NCBI GenBank assembly: GCA_037179335.1
Contig: JAKZHN010000009.1
Location: 1 to 64,000, forward strand
Direction: 5' to 3'
DNA: 64,000 nt
From: Cyclaneusma minus
Lineage: Eukaryota > Ascomycota > Leotiomycetes > Marthamycetales > Marthamycetaceae
Shown: piece by piece, positions 23,301 through 36,678 of the stretch
Position numbering within the stretch: position 1 is the stretch's first letter
How the letters are laid out: every line of letters starts with the position of its first letter
The notes under the pieces: model-generated
What the model was told of the DNA's origin: nothing
What the model saw: the letters and a program-made list of their open reading frames with translations, nothing else
Database searches by the model: none
Position numbers and translations under genes: made by a program

Positions 23301-23719
23301 CCACTCATCCTGCAAGTCAGGCCAAGGCTGTCCAGTCCGACACACCTACCTTGGCTACCAACAAGGAGGGTGACAATGTCATCGAATCTTCTACTGTCGC
23401 CCCCGGTGCGGAATCTGCATCTCCTTCGCCGGCCGCGCAAGACGCGCACGCCGTACAGGCAGAAGAACAGCAGAGACAGACATTGGCCGCTAGCACGGAC
23501 AGCCAGGCAGAAGCGCCTGTAAAGCCAAGCGACAGCCCGGCATTTGAAAGCACTGCGGATGATCAATTGGCTGGGTCGACTGAGACGCTCAAGGCTACGT
23601 CTGATCAACCTGTGCAGACTGGCGAGCATGTGGTTCAGACTGATGCTGGTGAAGAAGGGGCGGCGAAGGAGGAGGGTGATGTGGAGGTTAAAGAGCCTGT
23701 TGAGAAGGAGTCGGTTTAA
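20378..23719 (+). CDS. AIM21: Aim21-like actin patch protein
   Basis: Exons 20378-21377 and 21435-23719 (intron of 57 bp) encode 1094 residues. Aim21 in yeast sits at cortical actin patches, binds Tda2 and limits actin assembly at barbed ends together with capping protein; the AIM name comes from a mitochondrial inheritance screen. The protein is almost wholly disordered and Pro/Ser/Glu-rich. It has many proline motifs for SH3 partners: IPPVPPRPTR at residue 6, KIPPRPT, IPERPSKL, PVPQRPAQR, IPERPSKP, PVPSRPAGGKI. Two copies of one motif occur, FPSQDIWEDTPNSLQ at about 582 and FPSADIWEDTPDSLQ at about 676. A conserved-looking block GGFLSDLNKRLQLGPQAP lies near residue 870 and resembles the family capping-related segment. 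The tail is very acidic. The assignment rests on the PxRP repeats, the duplicated motif and the size. Confidence 0.85.
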
Positions 23720-24379
23720 GACTCGAAGGAAAAGCAAAAGTTTTGTTATACGTGTGTTTGAAACTAGTCATAATCACTGAAGCCAATTCAAATTGTTATG
23801 ACTTCAATTGCATCACTCTTCTGAATTAAATATATAATAGTGAAGCAAGTACGGGTGTGTGAAGGAGTGCAAGCAAATGTAATGCAGCGGCGGGAGTACA
23901 TGTACCTGCATTCGATGGAATGCATCAAGAGACAGACTCGAAATGGCTTGTGACGGCAATCCAAGGGAAGAAGAAAGCTTTGGACCTTTGTCGACGTCCG
24001 TGTCTATTCACCGCAGGCAACCTCTGGAAGAAACCGTCGACTTCGCAGCTTCAGATGCTCGTTTGTTCTCAGCTGTTGACTGTTGAGCTCGGACCATCTG
24101 AAGCCTGGAGCCTCACCAGGCTCTTTTTCCAGGCAAGCTCCAGTCCATCTCGTGCTACCGAACCCCATCTGCCATCCTCCTCCCCGCGCGCCATCATATC
24201 CTTTTGATTGTGTCCTCCTTCCCCCCGGCAACTGTTGCGACGCGAGTCTTCCCCTCCCGCCCGGCCATATAATCCCATGTCCGCCTCCCCAACAGGACTC
24301 TTCTGAATCTGCGCCAGCAAAATAGGCGAGAGAGGGAGGCTACCCCGGGAGCAGCAGTCGACCGGACAGCGCCTCCTCG
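23720..24379. promoter_or_regulatory. Spacer between AIM21 and NOT1
   Basis: About 660 bp that should hold the AIM21 3' end and the NOT1 promoter and leader. The part at about 24100-24380 is C-rich on the plus strand, as is common for fungal leaders. No RNA gene is seen. Confidence 0.4.
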
Positions 24380-27300
24380 ATGGTCGCCGCTCACTCACGA
24401 GGCATACACACGCCGGCCCAGCAGATCACCACCGCCCCCAGCCACTCTCCTCACGGCTCCCACACCAGTGCCTTCAGCGCTGGCCCGAGCCCCAGCACCA
24501 GCAGCCCGACTGGCTCCAACTCTCTGACCAAGATTGTCGTTGCCCAGGTCTACCTCTTGCTCTCCACCATCAAGGAGGACAAGGACCGCACCAAGTGGGA
24601 ACAACAGGCCGAGCAGCTGCGAAAGGTACGCTCAATTGCCCGACACGCCCTTGCGACACCGCGCCCAACCTCACCACCACCCGATGCTAACCTGCTGCCC
24701 CTCTAGCTCATCGATGAACACGGCATGGAGGTCTTCCAGAAATACTTCAGCCGCTTAGTGGTTGGCAATGCTCCCACCATCTTCCCCAGCCTCAACAGGC
24801 CCGTAGCAAACCCTGGCAACTACCAGGTGCTCGTCAACGAGCTCCGTAAGGTGTCGCATGATGCAGAACAGGCTAGGAAGATCGCGGAGTCCATCGAGAC
24901 GGCGAACGAGGATATCTTCCGCGATTTCGACCTGTCCACGTTTATGGAGCACTTCAAATTGAATGCTCTTGAGAAGACCATCTTGGCCTTGGCCTTCAAG
25001 GTCGGCTCGCGGTCGGATCTGAAAACCAAAGGTGACTTGCCCTTCCCGCTTCGACCAGACACTGCGCGTCGATGTACTGACGCAGCGCTCTCTAGCTGAT
25101 GCCATCATTGCCACCAACTTCTCTAATTTCCTCCATCTGCTCTCCCGACCTGGAGGAGCTGCGCACGGAGATCTCTCGCCTGAATTCGTCGCACTCATCC
25201 TCGACCGCTTTATCCAACATCCTCCCCCAAATTTTGACGACCGAGCCAAAATCAATCTCAGATATGCCGTCTTTGAATACACTCAGCCAGAAGGGCCGAC
25301 TCCCGAACTCCTCTCCACTCTGTACCTCCTCTATCTAATGGCCGAGAACAATCAGTTCATCGAGTACATCAAGGCTATTGGTGTCTCGTTCACCGCGGAC
25401 GAAAATAACTGCCGTGTATATTTGCAGAACGCAAAGAACTCTATCAGTCTGGACGAAGCAGTCGTTAGTCAAGCGTTGCGATATGTCACAATCAGTCTAT
25501 CACCGGTGTTCTCGCCATCCGTTTTCGTGGCTGCCTTGCAGAAGGAGGTATCCCCAAGCTTCAGCTGGACACAAGTTGTCGGTCACTTTGATACTCCAGA
25601 ATTACGAGTATCTCCCCGGCAGCTACTAAGCCTTTACAACGCCTTGCGACCGCTTGCGTTGGACCGGGATAATCCTTCGCTGGACATTGAGCGCCTTTGG
25701 GGAGGCTCTTGGCAGAACTCCGAGACTGCGATTTCCTTCGTTACATCGTTCATCTCTCTTGATCCTGGAGATTTGGATGCAACCACCATCCCCGGATTCG
25801 AATGTGCGATTGTCCCCAGCGACTATGCCGGTGCGGGCGAGGCGATTGAGCAGCGTGCCAAAGAAGCCGTCCATTACACAATTACCTCGGTACCGGCGAT
25901 GCGAGCCATCTTCGAGCATATCTTGAATAGCCAGGAAGAAGCTGCCATGCGAACAGCGGAAGCAACGAGGTTTTTTGCCGAAGTTCTCTCGAAGGTAGAC
26001 TTCTTTATCGTGGCTTGTTTCAGTGTCGAAAGGCCTTGGGGTCACTGGGCCAATATCACACTTGGCCAACTCTTCGAGCGCTTCGTCTTCGAGCCCGTGA
26101 CACTTAATACCGACTTCGTTATGACTAGCTTGTGGCGAATGGACAAAATGTGGGTCTCGCAGAAGCTGGCAGAGATTTACGAGAAGAGCCCTTTGTGTAT
26201 TCCGAAACTGCTGGAGATTGCTGTCCGTTATCAATGGCTGCAAACCTTGGTGCAGATAACTTCGCATCCAATTGGGTTCGAAATTGGTGCCGCAGCGCAT
26301 GCACAAGGCTACATCGACACCGAAGAACTGGTCGAATCTCACAGGACAAGTCATAGAGAGGCGGACCCTGTACTCCTGTCATTCCTCATGCGCAAGGCCA
26401 ACCATGAAGTAGCGTATCAACGCCATGAGACGGAGGAGCCAATGAGCAATCCGCTTCCCGTGAAGACTGTCTGGGCACTTTTACAGCTCCTGGATGGCAA
26501 GCTCCCAACACCGGAACTGACACTGGTACAGCGATCATGCATCACAGCTTACCCGCGCCTGATCAACTACGGGGAAGGCTATGATGACATTATCGATGCC
26601 AACGGCAAGGACACGAACGGGCTACCTCCAGAAGCGAACGCCAGGATGGAGGAGCATTACAAGCGTATGTACAGCGACGACCTTCAAGTTCGCAGTGTTG
26701 TGGACGCACTCCTCGAGTACAAACACTCTCGTGACCCGCTCGATCAAGACATATTTGCCTGTATGATCCACGGTCTGTTCGATGAGTACCCCCTCTACAC
26801 CACCTATCCCCTCGAGGCATTGGCGACTACTGCGGTTCTGTTTGGTGGTATCATCGCTCACAAGCTTATCGAACACCTGCCTCTCGAGACGGGCCTTGGA
26901 ATGATACTTGACTCCGTCAGGGAACCCCCGGATTCCAATATGTTCAAGTTTGGCCTGCAAGCTCTTCTTCAGCTCTTCCCAAGGTTGAGAGAATGGCCAG
27001 GCTTCTGTCGACGGCTTCTTGAAATTCCAGGCTTACAGGGCACTGAAGCCTGGGTCAAGGCGCAGGAGGTTGCTGCGACCAGCACGGAGGATGCGGTGCA
27101 GAACGAACATATCGATATCAACGGAAGAGGCCTGCCAAATGGTTCCGTTGACTCAGTTGATGCCGGTATGCCCCCTTTCACGTCCATCAACGTCGATCCA
27201 ATCGACGAAAGCAAATACGAAGAACCCAGTGAGGATACCCAAGAAAAGGTGCTTTTCGTGCTCAACAACCTCTCGCAAGACAACTTGAAGATCAAATTCA

Positions 27301-30300
27301 AGCAACTGCAAGAAGTAGTCGAGGAGAAACATCAGAACTGGTTCGCCACTCATCTGGTCGAAGAGCGAGCTAAGCGGGAGCCCAATTTCCACGACCTGTA
27401 CCTCAATATCCTCGAACTCTTTGAGCGGAAATCGCTGTGGGCCGACGTCTTGAGACAGACTTACATCAGCTCGTTCCGTCTGCTCAACGCAGAAGCAACA
27501 CTTACGAACCAGAACGAAAGACGGTTCTTGGGCCATCTGGGCACGTGGCTGGGGTACCTTACTTTGGCTCGCGACAAGCCTGTCAAACACAAGAACATTG
27601 CCGTTAAGCCGCTGCTGATGGAAGCCTACGAGTCGCAACGAATGATCGTCGTTTTCCCCTTCGTCACCAAGATCCTTGCTGGTGGCGCCAAGTCATTCAT
27701 CTTCAAGCCTCCCAATCCGTGGTTGATGGACATACTTCGACTGCTTGCCTCGTTTTACCACTACGGAGACTTAAAGCTGAACCTCAAATTCGACTTTGAG
27801 ATTACCTGCAACAAACTCGGTATCGACCACCACAGCGTAGAGCCGTTGACCGACACGCTGGGGCCTCGAACAGCACCTTCGATTGATGAGCCGCGAATGG
27901 ACCCTGCTACGACAGATGCATTGGAACGCTTTGACAACCTTTCCTTGAACGGTATGGGTGGCGGTGTAAATAGTGGCAGATTCTCACCATCGGAGATCAT
28001 CACTTCGCTTCCTGATCTTGGGCCACTCCTACAATACCCCCCTACAAATGACCTCGTCAATCAACCCCGTTTGCAGGAAATTGTCAGGACCGCGATTACA
28101 CGCGCTGTTCAAGAGATCATTGCTCCTGTTGTCGAGCGATCGGTTACCATTGCTGCAATCTCGACTGCTCAGATGGTTCACAAGGACTTCGCTACCGAAC
28201 CAGACGAGGGTCGTCTCCGAGCTGCCGCTGTAGCCATGGTCAAGCGCACTGCCGGCGCCCTGGCCCTTGTCACTTCCAAAGAGCCTCTCCGGGCCAGCAT
28301 GGGCAACTACATTCGAACTATGTCCCAAGAAATGGCTCAAGCTCTACCCGAGGGAACTATCATCATGTGCGTGAACTCGAATCTGGAAATGGCCTGTAGT
28401 CAGGTCGAAAAGAAGGCAGAAGAGCGCGCCGTCCCAGAGATCGAAGAGTTGATTGAGACCGAGATCCAAGCTCGCAGGCACCACAGACTGACGAGACCGA
28501 ACGAACCTTATGTCGACCCCGGTCTGTCCCGATGGGCGCTCACCATTCCTCATCCGTACAAACTGATGCCAAACACCCTTGAAGGTCTCAACAACCAACA
28601 AATGGCCATTTACGATGAGTTCGCCCGACCTCGCGCTCCCACGGGACTTGCGGGCCACGGCCCTTCGACGTCAGATGCGACACGCTCCATGGCTGACAAC
28701 ATAGGCGCTCTACAAGAGCAATACGCCGCTGTTCCCAACATGCCCACCCCGGCGGAAACTCCTCCCGCACTGCATCAGTTGAGCTCCCAGCAGATTTACT
28801 CCCAACCTATTGGTAGTATGGTCAATGGCCGAGCTCCACAACTCGCTGCGGCTCCAGATGCTCGTAACGAGGCCGAGAGAATCGAGGGGCTCTTGAGCGA
28901 GTTGGTCCGTACCGCAGAGGCCGCTCCTGAACAGCATTACGCCGAGTTACCTCGTGCTCATCCTATCATCGATCTCTGCGATGCGCTTATCACACAGATC
29001 CTTGCCAGCACCAGGAGCAACATGTCCGAAGACATTGCCAGAAACACTGGACTAGCTATCCTTAGGTTCCTGTTTCCTCCTGTGGATAACAACCTTGCTG
29101 TCGAGACTTTGGTTCACGTGCTCGACAACCTCTGTAGTCTCCCAGGTCGTGTTGCGCTGAGGCCTGTGGTTCTTTCCCTCCGCGGGCAGCCCGATGAAGC
29201 GTTCCTCCATCCGCTCCTGATTCCAGCCATGATGAAGAGCGAATTGCCGCTCCTCGAATGGGAGCGCGTTGATCGTGCCTTCTCCAGGGCCATTCAGCAG
29301 AGGAAAGAAGAGTTTGTGACTATGCTTTCCACAGTGATGGACCAGGTTTTGCTCAATGATCGGCCAATTGCCCTCCGCGCCGATTTTGCCTACAGTCTGG
29401 AGGCTTTGGCTCAATGGATGCAGGAAGACCCTAATCTGGAGATCGGAAAACAGATCTATGCAAAGCTAAGAGCATCTGGCATTCCGGCTGTCGCTGCAAA
29501 TGAAAACGAGGAGCGCATGATCGTCCCACCACACCAGCTGGGCTACATCTTTGAGGAGTGGGTTCGCTTGTGTAGCAACTCGAATGCTACAGAGAAATCC
29601 ATGGTTGCGTTCATCTTACAGTTGCACGACAGACAGATCATCAACGACATGGCTGACTCGATGAACTTCTTCCGTGTCTGCATCGACAGCTGTATTGACC
29701 GCTTCGAGCAGTCTGGACAGCCCGATCTCAACATATCCGGTGCTTATCTTTTCACCGACTGTCTTGGCCAGCTTATTGCTCGCCTGGTCAGGGATCGGGG
29801 ACAGCGCAACGGAGAGGTCAAGGGCAACAAGGCTGCTTATTTGAAGTCGATGTTGTCAGTTGTTGCTTTTGTATTGAACCACCACCATGTCATGCGTGGT
29901 GAGCGCTTCAATCAGCGAGTATTCTTCAGGCTCTTCTCTGTGGTCATGGGTGAGGTTGTTGCTTTTACCGGCGATCTGCCCGACTCGGACAAGACGCAGA
30001 TCACACTGGTATTCGCCGAGATTATGCGTATGTTGCAGCCAGCTCACTTCCCTGGATTCACTTATGGCTGGGTATGTCTCTTGGCCCACCGGGATTTAAT
30101 GCCGCGCCTGCTCAGGTTGCCTGACCAGGTGGGATGGGAGCCTTCCATCAGCTTGTTGGAGAGCCTGATTCTCTACCTGGGTGAACAGCTCAAGCCTCTT
30201 CATCTCTCGCCGGTGACCAGGGACCTGTATCGCGCTGTGCTCAAGATGCTCGCGGTTCTCCAACACGACTTCCCCGAGGTTCTGGCTGCCAACCATGTCA

Positions 30301-31127
30301 GGTTGTGCGCTGCCATCCCTATCCACTGCGTTCAGCTGCAAAACATGGTTTTGGTCGCCAATCCATCGGCATTCACAAAGGTGCCTGATCCGGTGGAGCC
30401 TGGACTGAAAGTCGATCGACTGAACGAGATACGCGAGCATCCACCCATGTCGAGCGACATTGAGCAACCACTACGTGAGAAGGGGCTCCTTGAGCTCCTC
30501 GAGCAAGTGTTGCACAGTGGTCCTTCTGAAGATGCTGTCGCCCATGTGGCCCATGAGATCCTACGCAAGGATAGTAAGGAGACTGGGGCTGGGTTCATAC
30601 CCATCAATGTTGACACCAAGCTTATCGATGCCCTTGTTGTTACCACTGGAGTGACCGCCATCAAGAAGGCGGCTCAAAAGGGTGGCCCTACCTTCGCGTC
30701 CGGCTCCCCAGACATCGCTCTGCTCACCATGCTGGTGCACGAGATCAATGACGAAGCACGATACTACTTCCTCAACAGCATCGTCAACCAACTGCGCTAC
30801 CCGAACGCCCACACTCACTATTTCAGCCAGGCGCTGCTCGAGATCTTCGGCACCGATATCAATGATCAGGAGGAGATTGACATCAAGCAGCAGGTCATCA
30901 GGATTCTGTTGGAGAGAAGCATGGGACACTGGCCTCAGCCTTGGGGACTCATGATCACCATTGTTGAGCTGGTCAAGAATGACAAGTATCATTTCTTCGA
31001 CCTGCCCTTCTTGAAGAATATGCCCGAGGTAAGTTTGTTCTTCAAGCAACAGATACGAAACAGACGCTGACATTGCAATCAGATTGCTGAGCGCTTCGTG
31101 GCTCTCGCACAGAGACCGGGATTGTAA
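24380..31127 (+). CDS. NOT1: CCR4-NOT complex scaffold subunit Not1
   Basis: Exons 24380-24625, 24707-25031, 25096-31028 and 31083-31127 encode 2182 residues, a normal Not1 length. Not1 is the scaffold of CCR4-NOT, which shortens mRNA poly(A) tails and represses translation. Regions seen: a Ser/Pro-rich start, the N-terminal HEAT region from about residue 50, the MIF4G domain that docks CAF1/CCR4 at about 890-1100 (EKVLFVLNNLSQDNLKIKFK, NPWLMDILRLLASFYHYGDL), the CAF40-binding helical domain at about 1180-1320 (AITRAVQEIIAPVVERSVTI), and the C-terminal domain that binds NOT2/NOT3-5 from about 1720 on (LNHHHVMRGERFNQRVFFRL). The last exon codes only 14 residues (ending LAQRPGL) and would be lost in a read-through model, which stops in intron 3. 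Intron 2 was placed so that the joint reads SDLKTKADAI. Its partner CAF40 lies downstream at 39484-40740. Confidence 0.97.
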
Positions 31128-32772
31128 CTCATTCGCCAAGCCATCGATTCACGTTGGTGACCACGAATTGCCTAAACAACCCGTCAACTCAGTGCCCCGA
31201 ACACAAAATAACAATCTACAACCGCGAAGCCAACATTCCACCTACACGAATCCTCCTTGTTACATATCCTCCACCTTGTCACACTTTAACGTGAACCCTG
31301 GCGTTTCTGAAAGCTCCCATCTCGGAGCATCCTCCTGGACACCAGGTTCTTTCTTTTCCAAGTCATGAGCATAGCAAGCGAGGGGTCCGGTATTTGCGTC
31401 TGTCTTCTCTTTGCTCTCCTGGCTCATACGCATCTGGGATGGCGAATGCTGGGACGGGGACACCTTGGGGTACTATCTCGATGCATTCACGTGCCATCGA
31501 TCACCAAAATCCTACTCTTCTAATGTAGTGGCGTGTAAAAAAAAACAAGAAAAAAAAAACAGAAAGCCTTCGTGCAGGGCAGGATAAGCGGAGGCGAACA
31601 ACACACCAAAGGAGCTTGCGCAGCGAGGAAGAAAAACATGGGTCTGGAGATTGCAAGAAAAGCAGCAGATATATGGCGTGGATATCGAAAAAAGCCTGCT
31701 CTGCCAGACTGCCGCTGCCTTGGGATCAACTGGAGAGGGTCGGTCTACTGGCTCTCGCTAGTAGTCTTATCGTCGGCACCGCTGTTTACACTTCACATAG
31801 TGGCCTCGCATTTTCTCGGGGGAGTTTGTGGGGCGTTTCCTCTTTCTTTCCGCTGATGGCTGGGGTGTGCACACTACACTGCTGATCTGCATGCTTGGTG
31901 GGTGGGGATTTGGAGAGTTGGGCGCGTTCTGGGATGGATGGCTGGGGTGGGAAAGCGAAATGCTTGTATCATAGGTCGAGTCAATGGGCGGAAAACTTCG
32001 TGCGTTTTCCGTGAGATGAATACTACTACATGATTTAGAAGCCCCGATGAATACTTGGCTTTGTTAAGATGCGTGATGGTGATGGTGTGTGAAAATGATG
32101 AGATTGCTAATTGGTGATGCTGGTAACTCTAGGGTTATCATTGATGGTGACTGGGTAGGCATCGCTTACAAATTGAAACATGTGGATGTGCAACAAAATT
32201 TCCCAGGAGAGAGACTGCGCAGCTAAAGTCTAAAGATGCTTCTAGGACTCGGTTACGATTTGTAACACGATGTGCAACAAAACTTTCCAAGAGACAGTTG
32301 AAGAGAGAGACCTTGCGCTAAAAAGCTTCACGCTGCGACAGGCGATCTTGGGTCGACAGACGAGCGAGCGCCCGAGAAGTACTCCTTGACGAGAGGTGAA
32401 GGACAGCAATAAGCATGACGAAGGGACGATGCTATGATACTAGACTCGGTGCTGGAGAAAAATGATCTCGGCGACTGGGGCCTCGGCATTTTTTATGTAG
32501 CTCTCGGCGTTCAATTTATGGAGCTTGAACTTCGAAGTGATGAGAGATTATCTCAGGTACTTCATGTACTCTCAAGTGATTTGATTCGCTTTTGAAATTA
32601 ATATATAATACATTACATGTAGGTTTAGAATCCTACAGCCTGGCCTGTATGGGAATTCTTTCACATCCCACGGACCGCTGTGAAACTCCTTTTTGCATCG
32701 CTGAAAGCCTGAAGCGATCAAGGTCCGCATAGCACGTATGACCTGTAGTATGCCCGCCCCATCGCGCTCCTT
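31128..32772. other. Convergent intergenic region between NOT1 and the MFS gene
   Basis: About 1.6 kb between convergent stop codons. It has an A-rich stretch at about 31528-31560 and short featureless open frames (31084-31368, 31572-31885). From about 32500 to 32640 the sequence is somewhat AT-rich. I see no gene or RNA. Confidence 0.5.
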
Positions 32773-34627
32773 CTAAAGATCATGTCTTGCCCTCTTACTC
32801 GCCTTCCGAATCCTCTCTCCATAGAAATACAACACAAACGGAATGGGAATAAACGCAATGCTCAGAAAGCCCAGCGTACTACTTGCCCAATCGACTCCCA
32901 GGTTCATATACTACGCAAATAAACCAGTTAGCCAGCCATTCCAGAAAAGCAAAACAGCTATGTCAGGGTCGTCGGGAAACAGATAGGCGAAACAACATAC
33001 CATGGCATTAGCAAAGAGCGGAAAGCCAGCTCCAAAACTACTCCTCATAAAATCATTCCCTGCCAACACACTAGCCGCATAATCCGGATACGCATCACCC
33101 AGATAATTCAGCACCGAATTAAACAGCAAAAACGTGCCGATCGAGAAAAAGCCACTCCCCACAATCGGCATAATCCAGTGAATACTCGGCCTACTACTCC
33201 AGCCAAACCAAAACATGCAAATGGGAACAAAAAACGCGCCCACCATCGCCGGCGGCAAGCGTTTCTCCGGCTTAATCTCTCCATTTTCGTTGAATTGCGG
33301 TTCTTGCACTTTGTAGAGGTAGAGGAAGAAGGGGGGCACGACGAGAACGGCGCCGACGAGGATTCCGATGAAGGAAAGGCCTTCTTCGCCGAGGTTGAAG
33401 CCGTAGATGTCTTCGAAGACGATGGCGAAGGACTCGAACCAGACGTAGAGGAGGCCGTAGATGAGGGCGATGTAGAGGTTGAGGCAGAAGCAGATGGGTT
33501 CGAGAAAGGAAAGTTGGAAGGGGCGGATGAGCGTCATCATGGCGAGGTCTTTGACGGACATTTGTTCGCCCATTACTTCGGGCTCGCATTTTAGTTTGTC
33601 GTTGTTAGTGACTTTGCGGAGGCGCCGGGAGCGGCGGTAGAGGATGTTGGCGCTGGAGGTTTCGGGGAGGAAGAAGATTAGGACGACGAGGGCGAAGCCG
33701 GATAGCCACATTAGTTCCCAGATTGTCCAACGCCAGCCACGGTGTTGGGCTGCGAAACCGCCGACTAAAGGTCCTAGAACTGGTCCGCAGATTGCGGCGA
33801 TGCCCCAGATGCTTATTGAATAGGCACGCTTTGAGGGTCTGTACATATCAGATAAACTTGCACCCCCAGTAGCCAGCACAGGACTGCCAAAGAAGCCCGT
33901 GAGGAATCGGAAGGCGAGGAGCATGCCAAAGTTTTTGGCGTAGATGACGGCGAATTGGAGGAAGACGAAGACGATGAGGGTGCCAATGTAGACAGGATTG
34001 CGTCCAACTTGGGGGATTTCGGACATCGGCGCCCAGATCATGGGACCCAAGCCATAGCCGGCGACGAAAAGAGTCAGACCAAGCGTTGCGGCAACCTGGG
34101 AGACGCCGAACTCTTCTACAATTTGCATGGTGCCGGCGCTGTAGATGGAGCTACCGATGTAGACGGCGAAGGTGAGAAGGCAGATTTCGAAGGTGACGAA
34201 GAAGCGTTTGCCGCGGGACCAGTTCATGGGGTTCTATTGTTTTGGTTGGTTAGAAAACATTCGGTTAAAGAATCTTGGACAGGATGCTCACCTCTTGGTC
34301 GTTTTCTCCCCACCATCCCACGACGTTGACATCTTTGCCCTTCTCCGGATCGATCTTGTGGCCGGTATGTTGGTTGCGACGCTCAGATGCATTCGAATCC
34401 GGACTTTGTGCTGAAGCTGCGCCATCTTTGTCTCCCGGGTCGCTCTCGTTCTTCTCTTCTTCCTCCTCTTCGAGGTGGCCGTGATGGGCCATACGACCGG
34501 TTTTCTCGTGGTCGATGAAGCGTTTCCATAGCGAGGGATCCCGTTCTTCCTCATAGGGCAGAGCCTTTCCACCGGTGACCAGGCGCAGGGCATGTCCGAA
34601 GACGGTGTCCCGTATGAGCTCCGTCAT
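32773..34627 (-). CDS. DHA1-family MFS drug/polyamine-type transporter
   Basis: Three exons on the minus strand, 34627-34292, 34233-33001 and 32910-32773 (introns of 58 and 90 bp), encode 568 residues. It is a drug:H+ antiporter of the DHA1 (12-helix) class in the plasma membrane, similar to FLU1/MDR1/CYHR-type fungal pumps. Marks are the acidic cytoplasmic tail, ENPMNWSRGKRFF before helix 1, the motif-A loop near GLGPMIWAPMSEIPQVGRNP, GGASLSDMY, the antiporter motif C ISIWGIAAICGPVLGPLVGG, PETSSANILYRR after helix 6, and a C-terminal helix followed by FYGERIRKASKRARHDL. Substrate is not predictable; polyamines, azoles or own toxins are possible. The start MTELIRDTVFG was taken; an ATG 129 bases upstream in frame is less likely. 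Reading through intron 2 would lose the last 45 residues. Confidence 0.92.
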
Positions 34628-35314
34628 GATGGTGGTTTGTGTGAAAGGACCGGTAAAGGAATTGAGGGGAGTGGACAAAAGTGAAAGAGGTTTGTGAGCG
34701 TTTGTCGACTTACATAGTGGAGCGCTCAAAAAATAAATCCTAAATGATATCGTCATAGCCGGCCCAGCACAAAGGCGCTGGGCGTCTCACTTTACCGCAT
34801 CGAGCTCCTCCGACAAGGGTGAACTGCCGATAGGAGCAAAGCTTCCTGAGCTTTGATGGCTTCGTTTTGCCTTTGCTGCACCTTATTCCGACAGCCTTGT
34901 CGATCACACCTTGACGATGTAGCATTGTGCTGATGTAGGCGCTGAGTGTTGACGTCGTTGCTCGGCTTTTCGCCAAGACGACAGCCCGCTCCACTTTCTC
35001 GGGAAGCTCATCCTGGCTCCCTGCAGCGATCATCACCGGGAAGTGCATCGGACAGATAGTAATCGAGGCAAGGACAAAACAATTATCTCCGAACCCCAGA
35101 CTCGCTCGACGAGCTACTTAAATTAGTTGCAGACAGATACTAGACCACGTGTGAAGCCTGGAAGTGGACTTGCTGCTTTGGTCTGGGAAGCCTATCTGGC
35201 AATGTTATACAACAAGCGTAGCCCTAGAGACAATGCCCACTAACCCGGGTCGCTATATGCAATGAGTCGCTTGCTCCCATATACAAAGCGGCGATCAATC
35301 CATTATGCCCTCGC
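34628..35314. other. Spacer between the MFS gene and the glutaredoxin gene
   Basis: About 690 bp between two minus-strand genes. An open frame at 34740-35048 (-, 102 codons) has no recognised feature and overlaps the expected MFS promoter, so I do not call it a gene. Confidence 0.4.
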
Positions 35315-36219
35315 TCAAACTTCCACCTGCCTCTCCGCAACCTCGACCATGCGCTTTCCGCCCATGCTCTTGACCTTCTCAATCAAGGTCCGTCGCGAGT
35401 CCAGTTCCGCGACATCGTCTCCGCCGCCTATGCTCTTGCCATTGATTAAAACGTTCGGGACCGTTTTGCGTCCCGTCGTTTTCGCAAGATGGGCTTGTAG
35501 TTGTGGTCCTAGTGGATGTTGGTCTAGTTCGACAACATAGGGGGCGGGGACGATGCTATATTTCTCAAGTAGGATACCCTTCGCTTTTCTCGAGTATGGG
35601 CAGTAGCTTTTGGAAAATATGATAACTGTGCACACAGTCAGCGCGGTTCCTGCAACAAGGATCCGGGTCTCGAGTCCATCTTGCTCCAAGCAAGCGCACA
35701 AGGTTACTTACTGGGCGACCTCTTCAGAATCGAGTTCAGCTCCAACTCGACCTCCTTCTCCTCGTCGGTCAGCTGCTTCACAGGCTCCTCCTCCTTTCCT
35801 TCAAGAGGATACTTCTTCTTTCCCGCCGCGCTACGGTCTTTCTCCGTGCTGCCGACGCTATTCCCTTCAGCTGCATTCCCCACACCCACAACCTTGTCGG
35901 GATGATCTGGCTTCAAGGATTTCTTATTCGCGTTTTCTTTAGCCACTTTCGCAGCTTCCTGCACCCTGCTCGCCATCGCTTTGGCGACATCTTCGTCGGA
36001 CTCCTCGGTCTCTGACAAAGGAGCTTGTGCGCCACCTCCGACCGTGTCTCCTGTGAGGCCTGGATCTGCGTGGGGATGATGCGCTCGGTTCAGGGCCGAC
36101 TCGGTCTTGGTGTAGAATCCATCGCGCGCAGCGCGCTTTTGTGAAGTGAAGAAGAGGGTTGTGATGACGATGGCGAGAACGAAGACCAGGAGGACCTTGA
36201 GACGCCGGCTGGAAGGCAT
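35315..36219 (-). CDS. Membrane-anchored monothiol-type glutaredoxin (Grx6/Grx7-like)
   Basis: Exons 36219-35712 and 35625-35315 (intron of 86 bp) encode 272 residues. The protein has a short basic start MPSSRRLK, one membrane helix at about 7-24 (VLLVFVLAIVITTLFF), a long charged linker and a C-terminal glutaredoxin domain from about residue 168. The active site is SKSYCPYSRKAK, i.e. CPYS as in yeast Grx7, followed by glutathione-site residues KTVPNVLINGKSIGGGDDV. Yeast Grx6 and Grx7 are early-secretory-pathway proteins with the same type II layout and act in thiol redox control; the same place is inferred here. The start was chosen because it puts the anchor at the N-terminus; an upstream in-frame ATG at 36558 would bury it. 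Confidence 0.92.
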
Positions 36220-36678
36220 TGTGAAGGAGTGCGCGTGGCAGCGATGCGCCAGAACAGAGGCAGCTAAAGGGGTGCTCCTGCTGAGCGCAACGAGTAGTGG
36301 ATGGAAGGTTCGTGGTAGCGCCGGACCCGACTTTTTGGTGTTTATGTATGATGTAACAGGCTCCACCTGGCTACGTTCCTGCTGAGCATCCAGCACTCTG
36401 CCAGAGAGGACAATGGAGCGACTGACAGCTTCGAAAGCGGTGAAAGCAAATGGCAGGGCGAAGGGGCGGTGGCACAGATTTCTCCTGCTTTGGTCGATGC
36501 TTTTGCGGAGGTTGTAGCTTTCGCTCGCGCATGGCGTCGGATACGGCGGCCGTGCCACCCCACGCTTCTTTCTTGGCGGAGCTGTGTAACAGGTAACTCT
36601 TGAAGCTCCACCAAAACTTCAACGCATCGCGAACCAACAAGGCTGAACTGCCGCAGGAATTCAGCCTCATGTCGCAGC
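36220..36678. promoter_or_regulatory. Divergent promoter of the glutaredoxin and GPATCH1-like genes
   Basis: The 459 bp between two divergent start codons must hold both promoters. Open frames crossing it are extensions of coding frames in other registers. No distinct motif was found. Confidence 0.5.

Noticed and set aside
34740..35048. 102-codon minus-strand frame upstream of the MFS gene
   Set aside because: No domain, and it overlaps the expected promoter and leader of the transporter.
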